From Candidatus Gastranaerophilales bacterium (GTDB lineage: Bacteria > Cyanobacteriota > Vampirovibrionia > Gastranaerophilales > Gastranaerophilaceae), in assembly GCA_900769645.1 (NCBI GenBank), contig CAAGHI010000057.1:1-64000 (forward strand): DNA of 64,000 bases, written 5' to 3'. The position numbers and the translations under genes were made by a program. The notes below the pieces were generated by a model, which saw nothing but the letters and a program-made list of their open reading frames with translations, was not told where the DNA came from and made no database searches. Within the stretch, counting starts at the first letter, position 1; each line of letters begins with the position of its first letter. Shown here piece after piece: positions 51,553 through 59,893 of this stretch.

Positions 51553-53109
51553 ATGTCAGAAACAGCAATAGAACAAACACAAGAATGGGTTCCTAAGAAT
51601 AACCCTTGGCTAATTATCATGCCGGTAATGATTGCGACATTTATGTATGCACTGGACGAAACAGTTGCAAACGTAGCGTTACCGCATATTGCAGGAACTT
51701 TTTCCGTCAGCTCGCAAGAATCTATCTGGGTTTTGACAAGTTACTTGATGGCAAGTAGTATTGTTATCCCGATGATTGACTTTTTGTGTAAACTGATGGG
51801 AAGAAAAAACTTCTTTATGCTTGGTGTGTTTGTGTTTACGATAGCATCATTCTTATGCGGAATTGCAAATTCTATCGTAATGATTGTTATTGCAAGGGCG
51901 TTGCAAGGCTTTGGCGGTGGCTGTTTAATGCCGATGGCACAAGCTGTTTGTATGGAAAGCTTCAAGGGTGAGGCTCGAAACAAGGCTATGGCGATTTTTG
52001 GGCTTGTTGTAATTATTGCACCGATTATCGGGCCTGTAATGGGCGGTTATATCACTGAAAACTGGTCTTGGCCGTATATTTTCTTTATAAATGTACCGGT
52101 CGGATTTATGTGTATTGCGATGGCGAAAAGATTTTTGGAAGATCCGCCTTATGCCTCTAAACAAAAGGATATAAAGCTAGACAAAATGGGCTTTTTATGG
52201 CTTTGTATTTGGTTAATTCCATTGCAAATCGTATTTGATAAAGGTAATGACGCTGACTGGTTCAATGCACCTTGGGTTTGCTGGTTCTCGCTTGTTGCTT
52301 TGACTGGTTGCGTATTGTTCTTTATTTCGCAAGTTCGAGATAAACACCCGATTGTACAGTTGAATGTTTTGAAAGATACAAACTATCTTTTCGGAACTTG
52401 TATGTTGGTATTGATAAACGCTGTAATGCTTGGGTCTTTGGCGATGTTACCTCAAATGTTACAGGGAATGCTAGGTTATGACTCGTTTTTAAGCGGACTT
52501 GCTATTATGCCGAGAGGTTTAGGGTCTTTGACTGCACTTTTGATCTTCGGTGTAGTTGGCGGAAAGATTAAATATAGGACTTATGGACTTATGGGGTTGT
52601 TCTGCTTAGGACTCGGCGGTTGGATGTTGAGTGATTTGAACTTGCAAATTAACCCTATGAATATCGCAATCCCGAATATGATTTTCGGTATGGGGCTTGT
52701 GTTCTCATTTATGCCGATTACTACTTTGTCTTGTATTACTTTGAGAAACGATCAGATGACAAACGCATCAGGACTTCAAAACTTGTTGAAAACAATCGGG
52801 GGTGCAATCGGAACTTCTCTTGTTGCGACAATGATTTCAAGATTTTCACAAGTTCACCAAAACGGACTTGTCAAATCCATGACGGAGCTAAATCCGCAGT
52901 TCGCAGATAGATTAAGCACTTATGCCGGAGCTTTCATAAATCAAGCCGGAGATATGTTGAATTCGACTTATATGGCAAGCAAATTGCTTTATAATCAGCT
53001 TATCCAACAATCAACATTGTGTGCATATATGACAACATTCAAGGTTTTTGCACTTTGCTGCTTTATCTTAATTCCGTTTATGTTCATCTTGAAAGGCGAA
53101 GAAAAATAG
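51553..53109 (+). CDS. emrB: EmrB/QacA-type MFS drug exporter (DHA2, 14 helices)
   Basis: 518 residues, 14 predicted membrane helices. A-L-D-E-T-V-A-N-V-A-L-P-H-I-A in helix 1 and L-Q-G-F-G-G-G-C-L-M-P in the fourth region are the DHA2 signatures, with I-I-G-P-V-M-G-G-Y in helix 5. With emrA and the TolC-like protein it forms a tripartite exporter for hydrophobic compounds, for instance bile salts in a gut strain (inferred). Confidence 0.9.
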   Translation: MSETAIEQTQEWVPKNNPWLIIMPVMIATFMYALDETVANVALPHIAGTFSVSSQESIWVLTSYLMASSIVIPMIDFLCKLMGRKNFFMLGVFVFTIASFLCGIANSIVMIVIARALQGFGGGCLMPMAQAVCMESFKGEARNKAMAIFGLVVIIAPIIGPVMGGYITENWSWPYIFFINVPVGFMCIAMAKRFLEDPPYASKQKDIKLDKMGFLWLCIWLIPLQIVFDKGNDADWFNAPWVCWFSLVALTGCVLFFISQVRDKHPIVQLNVLKDTNYLFGTCMLVLINAVMLGSLAMLPQMLQGMLGYDSFLSGLAIMPRGLGSLTALLIFGVVGGKIKYRTYGLMGLFCLGLGGWMLSDLNLQINPMNIAIPNMIFGMGLVFSFMPITTLSCITLRNDQMTNASGLQNLLKTIGGAIGTSLVATMISRFSQVHQNGLVKSMTELNPQFADRLSTYAGAFINQAGDMLNSTYMASKLLYNQLIQQSTLCAYMTTFKVFALCCFILIPFMFILKGEEK

Positions 53110-53167
53110 CAGTTTGCTTGCAATCAGAAGAAAAATATGCTATTCTATGCAAAAAAGGTTGGTTGGT

Positions 53168-55075
53168 ATGCATATTAATAATGTTTCTTCAAAAATGTCT
53201 GGGCAAAGTACGGTTTGGTTTACTCTTTTTAGCGTTGTAGTGACTTTATTTGTTGGATTTCTTTTCTGGCAATCTAATCCCGGTAGCCATTCAATCAGTA
53301 GTTTTTGTCAGTGGTATAGTAATGCTTTTGCGGCATTTAGAGAAAGTTCAACAGAAAATCCAATGGATCCATGGCTTGTAATGGTTGTTGTTCCATTATT
53401 AGTTTATGGCGGAACGCTTTTTTCTATTTTTTCGATGTGTAGGGCTAAAAGAGAGTTTCAAGCAGTTTTAAATCTTAAATCAGTTGATTTCTTGCCGGAT
53501 AGGGTTAATTTTAATTTCAATCAATCTAAATACAATTTTGTTTGTGGGTATAGCGATATAAATAAACTTGAAATGATTTTAAAGACAGTCATTGTTCGTA
53601 ACAAGTATAGTTCTTACCCCGCTGTATCAGAAATTGAACTTAAATTTACGGTTCTAAATAATAAAAATTTTTCTTTAAGAAATGTTCCGATAAATTTAAT
53701 GAAAACTATATACGGAATTATTGATTGTGGAAGAATTGTTCAAGATTTTACATATAAGTTTAGTGGAGTTGGAAAAGTTGAAGAAGTTCAGGAAAAAATA
53801 GAAGATTACATGAATACAGGCTGTAAACAAATTCTTGCAACTCCAACTGAAAATGCTTTCAAATGGGTTTCTGTCGTATTTTTCTTGATTGGACTATTTT
53901 TCTTATATTCGTTCAAAGATGTTTTTAGTGGAAATGATCTAGGGCTTATGGGAATTCCTGGTTTCCCTATATTAGGATTTGTTGTAATTTCATTCATATT
54001 TGATATTGTCTTGTTAGCAGATAAACGCAACGAAAATAAATACAATTTGAATAAAAAATCTGATAGAGATTCGGGCTTTTGGAAGCAAGTTCCGCCAATG
54101 GCTCTTTTTATAGTTAAGGTAGTTGTTTTGTTGGTATTAGTTTTAATATGTTGTCCGACATTGATTTTTTCTCACAATGATAGAGAAATTCTCAATAATA
54201 CAGAATATTATAAAGTGTTGAAAGAAACTGAAACTGCACAAAAAACACAAACGGCTGATACAAATGTTGTAAACGAAGCGAAAGCAAACGGTGGTTATGT
54301 GAATTTGAGTGTAAATCCTTTATCATCATTGAATTATTTAACCAGAAAACAAATTTATGATTTAAGGAAGGGGTATGTTCAAAAATCTTTGTTCGCATCA
54401 AAAGAGTATGAACCAAATGCCGAAGTTTTTGGTGGAATAGTTGATGGCAAACCTTGGTGGACAACAAATCCTTGCACTCCATTGGATTATAAAGGTGACT
54501 ATCACGAAAGAATTCAAGGGAATTCAAAAGTTAGTGCTCAATTAAACAATCCGAACGCTCTTGTTGGTATCAGCATGGCGTATTCTCCTTGGGAATATGA
54601 AGCTAATAAAGAATTTTGTAGAAGCAAGGCAGCTGCATTTATTCCTGAAAGAATGAGCTACAATCAAAAAGAAAATTTAATAGTTGTTGAATATAAAGTT
54701 CCATCATATTTTTATAAGTTAAAATCGCATGTAGGTGGGAAAATTATGGGATATCCATTGCAATTATCCGGCATGAATGCTATTGATTTTGGATATGATT
54801 ATGTTTATGCATACGAAGCTAAAAATATTAGTATGATGGAACCTGAAAGCTCCAATATGACGACAGATATTCAGACTTTCAGGGATTATATACACCTTGG
54901 CGGAAGCTGTAAATACGAAGACGGGTGCAATAATATTTCTCCATTGCAAAATAATTTGATGTTTGCGGTGGACGATTTACCCGCAATAATTACGTTAAAA
55001 CTCTGGAAAAAACAACCTATGAACAAGTATGTAAAAGGCGATATTTATTATAAAATATTGATTACTGATAATTAA
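53168..55075 (+). CDS. Membrane protein of unknown function with large extracytoplasmic domain
   Basis: 635 residues from ATG 53168; the open frame reaches further up but inside the emrB tail. Hydrophobic segments near residues 18-37, 72-92, 245-265, 270-292 and 318-342, then a long soluble C-terminal part (about 350-635). That part has six Cys spread in pairs (N-P-C-T-P, E-F-C-R-S, G-S-C-K-Y-E-D-G-C-N), suggesting disulfides outside the cytoplasm. The piece between helices 2 and 3 (about 95-240) is cytoplasmic and beta-rich. I do not recognise a family. It follows emrB by 58 bp and could be co-transcribed. Confidence 0.75.
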   Translation: MHINNVSSKMSGQSTVWFTLFSVVVTLFVGFLFWQSNPGSHSISSFCQWYSNAFAAFRESSTENPMDPWLVMVVVPLLVYGGTLFSIFSMCRAKREFQAVLNLKSVDFLPDRVNFNFNQSKYNFVCGYSDINKLEMILKTVIVRNKYSSYPAVSEIELKFTVLNNKNFSLRNVPINLMKTIYGIIDCGRIVQDFTYKFSGVGKVEEVQEKIEDYMNTGCKQILATPTENAFKWVSVVFFLIGLFFLYSFKDVFSGNDLGLMGIPGFPILGFVVISFIFDIVLLADKRNENKYNLNKKSDRDSGFWKQVPPMALFIVKVVVLLVLVLICCPTLIFSHNDREILNNTEYYKVLKETETAQKTQTADTNVVNEAKANGGYVNLSVNPLSSLNYLTRKQIYDLRKGYVQKSLFASKEYEPNAEVFGGIVDGKPWWTTNPCTPLDYKGDYHERIQGNSKVSAQLNNPNALVGISMAYSPWEYEANKEFCRSKAAAFIPERMSYNQKENLIVVEYKVPSYFYKLKSHVGGKIMGYPLQLSGMNAIDFGYDYVYAYEAKNISMMEPESSNMTTDIQTFRDYIHLGGSCKYEDGCNNISPLQNNLMFAVDDLPAIITLKLWKKQPMNKYVKGDIYYKILITDN

Positions 55076-55138
55076 TCCCAGTTGACAGGGTAAAGTTCTA
55101 GGAATGAATTCCGATATAAATTTATAACAAATATTTGC

Positions 55139-56839
55139 TTAATTGCAATTCAATGCTTTGTTAATATCTTCACGTGTAAGAATACCTTTGATTTTGTTGT
55201 TTTTATCTGTTACAACAAGGCATTTTGCATTGTTTGAGTGAAGTCTGAAATATGCGATATAAAGATTTTCACTCGGTTCAATCGTAATCGGAGATGGATT
55301 CATCAACCTGTTTATTTCAATGTTTCCATTCACTCCCTGAAAAATTGCATCTTCAATATCAGCTTTTGTAATCAAGCCTAAAAGCTTGTTCCTGTCATTC
55401 TTTACAGGGAAAGTTTTATGGTTAAATTCGGATAATTTTTCTTGCGCTTCTTGTAAAGTCGTTCCATTATTAAAACAAACAACAGTTTTTTGCATAAAGT
55501 CACGTACAAAAAGTTTACTTAAATGTTTGGCTTCTGCGGATTTTACCTGATTTACAATCAAACTTGCATAAATTGGTCTGTGGTTAAGTTTTTCGGCAAT
55601 CAAGTCTGCAATTGCGGCACTTAACATTATTGGTAAAATGTGAGTGTAGCCGGCAGTCATTTCAAATACCATTACAACAGCAGTAATTGGAGTTCGCGCA
55701 ACGGCTGAAAGGAAAGCCCCCATTCCAATCATTGCCATCACAACAACATCAACGTGAAAACCGAATATGTTGAATATTGATGCGACAATATAACCTAAAA
55801 ATGAGCCCAACATTAACATAGGTAAGAAAATTCCACCAACTGCACCTGAACCGAAGCAAAATGGGGTTACGAAAAATTTGACAGCAAACACTAACAAAAC
55901 GATTGATAGTGACAATTTGTGTTGCAAAAGTAAGTCAACAGACAGGTTTCCAGAGCCCAATACGTAAGGAATAAAAATTCCGATTACCCCGATGACAAAT
56001 CCTGCAATTGCCGGTTTTGCCCAGTTTGGGATTTTATTAATTTTTTCAAAAAATTCATTATTTTTATATATAACTTTTGCAAAAGCTACACCTAAAAAGC
56101 CCGCAACAAGCCCTAAAATTATGCAAACCGCAACCCCTTCAAACGACAAATCGTGAGTGATATAAGGGATTGTAAAAGACGGATTGTTTCCTAAAAAATG
56201 TCTTGCAACCGACGCCGCTGTCACTGTAGCAACCAAGACCGGAAAAAGTAGAGCTGCAGAAAACTTGTTCGTCAACTCTTCCAGCACAAATACAGTGCCG
56301 GCAATGGGTGCGTTGAAAGTTGCTCCGATTGCAGAACCGGCACCGGCTGCAACGAGTTTACTTTGGTCTGTTCCACGCATTTTGAAAAGTTTTCCGACCA
56401 AAGCTCCGGCTCCAGCACCGAGTTGGACACTTGGTCCTTCTCGACCCAGTGACAATCCTGTTCCGATACCGGCAACACCGGCTATGAATTTTACAACAAT
56501 ACTTCGAAGTCTTGTAATATTGCCCATTCGTGCCATTACCATTTTGACAAACGGAATTCCGCTCCCCTTTGTTTCTGGTGCAAATTTAAAGACTAAGATT
56601 CCTGAAATAAGTCCGCCAATTGTCGTTATTACAGGGAAAATCAATAGTTTGTGTAATAGGTCAAACGGCGCAAGACTGGTTTGAATAAAGCCGAACAATT
56701 CGTTTATGCATACTTTGAAAAGAACAACGAGAAGTCCGGAAATTAGTCCAACCAAAATCGCTTGCAAAACGATTTTGCTTCTTGCGATTTCTTGTAAAAA
56801 ATATCCGGTATTCTTGAAAATTTTTCTGCTTAATCCCAT
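55139..56839 (-). CDS. ClC-type chloride/proton antiporter with C-terminal CBS pair
   Basis: 566 residues. Anion-path motifs: G-S-G-I-P (92-96), G-R-E134-G-P with the gating Glu, and G-G-I-F-L-P (about 335-345). V-L-E-E-L (about 185-189) carries the internal acidic residue typical of exchangers, not channels. After 18 helices, two CBS domains (about 445-565) could bind adenine nucleotides. It may serve acid resistance or ion balance. It converges with the gene at 53168. Confidence 0.92.
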   Translation of the reverse strand: MGLSRKIFKNTGYFLQEIARSKIVLQAILVGLISGLLVVLFKVCINELFGFIQTSLAPFDLLHKLLIFPVITTIGGLISGILVFKFAPETKGSGIPFVKMVMARMGNITRLRSIVVKFIAGVAGIGTGLSLGREGPSVQLGAGAGALVGKLFKMRGTDQSKLVAAGAGSAIGATFNAPIAGTVFVLEELTNKFSAALLFPVLVATVTAASVARHFLGNNPSFTIPYITHDLSFEGVAVCIILGLVAGFLGVAFAKVIYKNNEFFEKINKIPNWAKPAIAGFVIGVIGIFIPYVLGSGNLSVDLLLQHKLSLSIVLLVFAVKFFVTPFCFGSGAVGGIFLPMLMLGSFLGYIVASIFNIFGFHVDVVVMAMIGMGAFLSAVARTPITAVVMVFEMTAGYTHILPIMLSAAIADLIAEKLNHRPIYASLIVNQVKSAEAKHLSKLFVRDFMQKTVVCFNNGTTLQEAQEKLSEFNHKTFPVKNDRNKLLGLITKADIEDAIFQGVNGNIEINRLMNPSPITIEPSENLYIAYFRLHSNNAKCLVVTDKNNKIKGILTREDINKALNCN

Positions 56840-57088
56840 ACAGAAACTATATTATAAAAAAGGTGAAATTAATAGGTTATAAAAACAAGAATACACTTAT
56901 TTATCCAATAACTGCTAAAAGCAATTTAGATGCAAAGATGCCAAGAGGCATAGATGTGTGGTCTGTTTCGGTTGAATTGTTTCTTTAACTTTACCCTCGC
57001 CCCAACGGGGAGTAGGGTAGAATTTCTTAATGAACGTTAGAGAATTTAGAAATTCGGATGAGGGGTATGATTAAATAGATTTTTCGTT

Positions 57089-57112
57089 GTTGGGCTGGTA
57101 AGCCCAACCTAC
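57089..57112. repeat. R2 palindromic repeat, copy
   Basis: GTTGGGCT-(8)-AGCCCAACCTAC, nearly identical to the copy at 31528. Confidence 0.75.
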
Positions 57113-57201
57113 TTCTTTATTCTTATATGCTCATTATAACATGTTTTTTCAAACTTTCAACCTGATTTATCCCTCAAACCTACGATTTTTGTCTAAAATG
57201 T

Positions 57202-57230
57202 TTGAATTTTTCAACAAAAAGTTGTATAAT
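57202..57230 (+). promoter_or_regulatory. Promoter for the dicarboxylate/amino-acid symporter
   Basis: TTGAAT (57202-57207), 17-bp spacer, TATAAT (57225-57230), 35 bp upstream of ATG 57265. Confidence 0.7.
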
Positions 57231-57264
57231 TGATGAGTAACGATATTTAGAAAGAGGATTATAT

Positions 57265-58587
57265 ATGAAATTACACATGCAAATTCTTATCGCCCTCGGG
57301 CTTGGAATTAAGAGAAATTGGCACATTTTCTTTGGAATTATTCTCGGTATCGCCGTTGGTATTTTCTTACACGGTCACGAATACCCACTTGTATCAACAA
57401 TTTTGACATTCATTGGACAAGTATTTATTAGATTAATTCAAATGGTTGTTATTCCGTTGGTTGTTTCTGCAATCATAATCGGGATTACAAGCATTGGTGA
57501 CAACAAGCAACTCGGTAAATTCGGGACTAAAATGGTTGCTTATTACGGAATTATCACAACTGCAGCTGTCGCAATCGGTGCTGCTCTTGCGTTAATTTTC
57601 AAACCTGGTCTTGGCGCAGCTCATTATATTACTCAAAACGCTGCAAGTGAAGTTCAGGCATCTGTTGCATCTGCTGTTGCACAACAACAAGGAAATATCC
57701 TAAACATATTCCTTGGCTTTATCCCAAACAACCCTATGCACTCATTTGCTGCAGGTGATATGGTTCCAATTATTGTGTTTGTCCTACTTTTTGCAATTGC
57801 GCTTGCAAAAGTCGGCGATGTAAACCGTCCGATTGTATCGTTTTTTGAATCCGTTTTTGCTGCGACTATGAAAATTACCGATTGGATTATGTACTTTGCA
57901 GCTCCTGGTGTTTTTGCATTGACAGCAAGCGCTGTTTCAAGTTTCGGTATCGACATTTTCAACAGTATTTCTAAATATTTATTCGTATTGTTCGTTGGAT
58001 TTATGCTCCAACTTTGTGTGGTTTATCCGCTATTCTTGAGATTTTTCTCTAAAGTAAATATCGTTATGTTATATTCTGCAATTGCAGAAGCTATGATGGT
58101 TGCGTTCGGAACAGCAAGTTCTTCTGCAACATTGCCTTTAACAATTGCATGTTGCGAAAAACGTGGAATTTCTCACAAAATCTCAAGTTTCGTACTTCCA
58201 TTGGGCGCAACTTTGAATATGGACGGAACAGCTTTATTGCAAACAGTTGCGGTAATTTTCTTGGCTCAAGCTTATGGTGTTGCTCTAACTCCGTTCTTAA
58301 TCATTGAAATCGCTTTACTTGCAATGATTGCATCTTCTACTTGTGCCGGAATTCCTGGGGCAGGCTTGATTACAATCGCTCTAATTCTTAATGGAATGGG
58401 ATTGAGCCCTGAACAATTGGTTGCAGGTTTTGCATTCTTGTTCACAATCGAAAGAATTACAGATATGATGAGAACACTGGTAAACGTAACATCAGACGCT
58501 GTTGTTGTTGCTGCAATTGCTGACAACGAAAACGAAATCAATTACGATTTGTTGAACAATCCGGCAGCTTATGAAGATATCGCATAA
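57265..58587 (+). CDS. Dicarboxylate/amino acid:cation symporter (DAACS, GltP/DctA-like)
   Basis: 440 residues with about eight helices and two hairpins. The family marks are all present: F-G-T-A-S-S-S-A-T-L-P (HP1 serine-rich tip), N-M-D-G-T-A-L in helix 7 and G-I-P-G-A-G in HP2. It takes up glutamate, aspartate or C4-dicarboxylates with Na+ or H+; the sequence does not fix which. AAAGAGG precedes the ATG; a promoter and terminator make it monocistronic. Confidence 0.92.
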   Translation: MKLHMQILIALGLGIKRNWHIFFGIILGIAVGIFLHGHEYPLVSTILTFIGQVFIRLIQMVVIPLVVSAIIIGITSIGDNKQLGKFGTKMVAYYGIITTAAVAIGAALALIFKPGLGAAHYITQNAASEVQASVASAVAQQQGNILNIFLGFIPNNPMHSFAAGDMVPIIVFVLLFAIALAKVGDVNRPIVSFFESVFAATMKITDWIMYFAAPGVFALTASAVSSFGIDIFNSISKYLFVLFVGFMLQLCVVYPLFLRFFSKVNIVMLYSAIAEAMMVAFGTASSSATLPLTIACCEKRGISHKISSFVLPLGATLNMDGTALLQTVAVIFLAQAYGVALTPFLIIEIALLAMIASSTCAGIPGAGLITIALILNGMGLSPEQLVAGFAFLFTIERITDMMRTLVNVTSDAVVVAAIADNENEINYDLLNNPAAYEDIA

Positions 58588-58620
58588 GATACATAAGACG
58601 ATTTTATAAACTATATACGA

Positions 58621-58653
58621 AAACAGATGAGAATTATTTCTCATCTGTTTTTA
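58621..58653 (+). terminator. Rho-independent terminator after the symporter
   Basis: AAACAGATGAGAA and TTCTCATCTGTTT form a perfect 13-bp stem with a 4-base loop followed by a T-rich run. Confidence 0.92.
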
Positions 58654-58700
58654 TTATTATTATTTTACCTCTCCTAGGGTGGAGGTCGCAGTTGTTGCTC

Positions 58701-59438
58701 TTACTTCACGAAATAAGTTGCGCTAACGTTTGCAAATACTTTAACTACTCCACTTTCAATAGTTGTTGAAGATCCTGCAGCTTCTGCGTCCATCGTCATT
58801 GCTCGATTTGCCATCAACATTTTGTATTGTGGTCGAGAAAAATTGCTTGTGCTACAACTTACGTCCATTGTACGAACTCCTGAAAGAGTTGTCGGAACTG
58901 TCTTTGCAACCGCATTTGCTCTTGTGGCTGCTTTTTTAGCGGCAAGTGTCAACAAGTCGTTACATTGTGCTTCATAATTAGAAACCGAAAAATTTAAACT
59001 GTTTACATCTGTTGCACCTAAAGCAATTGCTTTGTCAATCATAGTGCCGATTTTGTCAATTGATTTTGTGTGAACGACAACTGAATTTGAAACTTGATAT
59101 TTGTCAAAATTTCTTTTGTTTCCAGAGTACGAATAAATAGGTGTAGCACTGAAATCAGCAGTTTTTATATAATCGCCTTTTGATGTATCAATCATTGATT
59201 TCAATGTTGCAATTACTTGTTCTGAAATTTCTTTGTTTTGTAAAGTCGCTTTTTGCATAGATTTGTTGTCATAAGTTTTTACGGCAATAGAAATTTCTGC
59301 AACGTCAGGAGCAAGTTCTGCGTTTGCAGATGTATTTACAGAAATATAACCTCTTTCAATGCTTTCAGAAATCGCTTGCACAGAAGCACAACCCAATGCC
59401 AAGCCGACAATTGCAGCAGAAATTAAAAACTTTTTCAT
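58701..59438 (-). CDS. Exported SIMPL-domain (DUF541) protein
   Basis: 245 residues with a signal peptide (about 1-22, ending S-V-Q-A). Then G-Y-I-S-V-N-T-S-A-N-A-E-L-A-P-D-V-A-E-I-S and a long SIMPL domain with A-A-K-K-A-A-T-R-A-N-A-V-A-K. DUF541 proteins (BP26-like) form oligomers in the envelope; role unclear. The start overlaps the end of the 148-residue membrane gene by 4 bp. Confidence 0.88.
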   Translation of the reverse strand: MKKFLISAAIVGLALGCASVQAISESIERGYISVNTSANAELAPDVAEISIAVKTYDNKSMQKATLQNKEISEQVIATLKSMIDTSKGDYIKTADFSATPIYSYSGNKRNFDKYQVSNSVVVHTKSIDKIGTMIDKAIALGATDVNSLNFSVSNYEAQCNDLLTLAAKKAATRANAVAKTVPTTLSGVRTMDVSCSTSNFSRPQYKMLMANRAMTMDAEAAGSSTTIESGVVKVFANVSATYFVK

Positions 59439-59881
59439 ACGTTCTCCTTTTCGGATTTTTCTTCTTCTTTTTTCTCTGTATTCTCAACCTTTTCAGTAGG
59501 TTTAATTTCATCTAACGGTTTGATTTCCGCTGATTTCATAATCATAGAATTAAGAACTTGTGCCTGTGACTGAACTTTTACACGCTCCATTAGTTTTTGC
59601 ATATCCTTTTCACTCAGCTGTTGTGGAGCTTTGAGTTCGACAACAAATTTCTTCTTGTCATTAATTAAAAATCCTGTAATCGCTGTAATAGCCCATAACA
59701 TCAAACCTTGATAAAAGTTTATCAATGGTAACGGCGCGAAGTTTGCTGCATAATTCCACAATTTCATTGCACAAATAGCAGGAAAAGCCACAAATCCGGC
59801 AGCTAAGCATACGCCGATGAATAACATCATTAAAATCCCTCTTAATCCTGATACTTGAATTACTCTTGCTCGTTTTTTCAT
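59435..59881 (-). CDS. Two-helix membrane protein of unknown function
   Basis: 148 residues. Hydrophobic segments near 14-38 and 52-74, then a charged cytoplasmic-looking tail (about 75-148) ending in a Glu/Lys run. It is 12 bp after ligA and overlaps the SIMPL gene (ATGA). The three genes form one unit. No known family recognised. Confidence 0.75.
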   Translation of the reverse strand: MKKRARVIQVSGLRGILMMLFIGVCLAAGFVAFPAICAMKLWNYAANFAPLPLINFYQGLMLWAITAITGFLINDKKKFVVELKAPQQLSEKDMQKLMERVKVQSQAQVLNSMIMKSAEIKPLDEIKPTEKVENTEKKEEEKSEKENV

Positions 59882-59893
59882 ATATCTTTCCTT

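Larger units (their letters stand above)
56840..57264. other. Gap with R5 and R2 repeats and the symporter promoter
   Basis: R5 C/G hairpin at 56992-57019 (CCCTCGCCCC-AA-CGGGG...GGG), R2 copy at 57089-57112, then the promoter. No gene seen. Confidence 0.6.
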
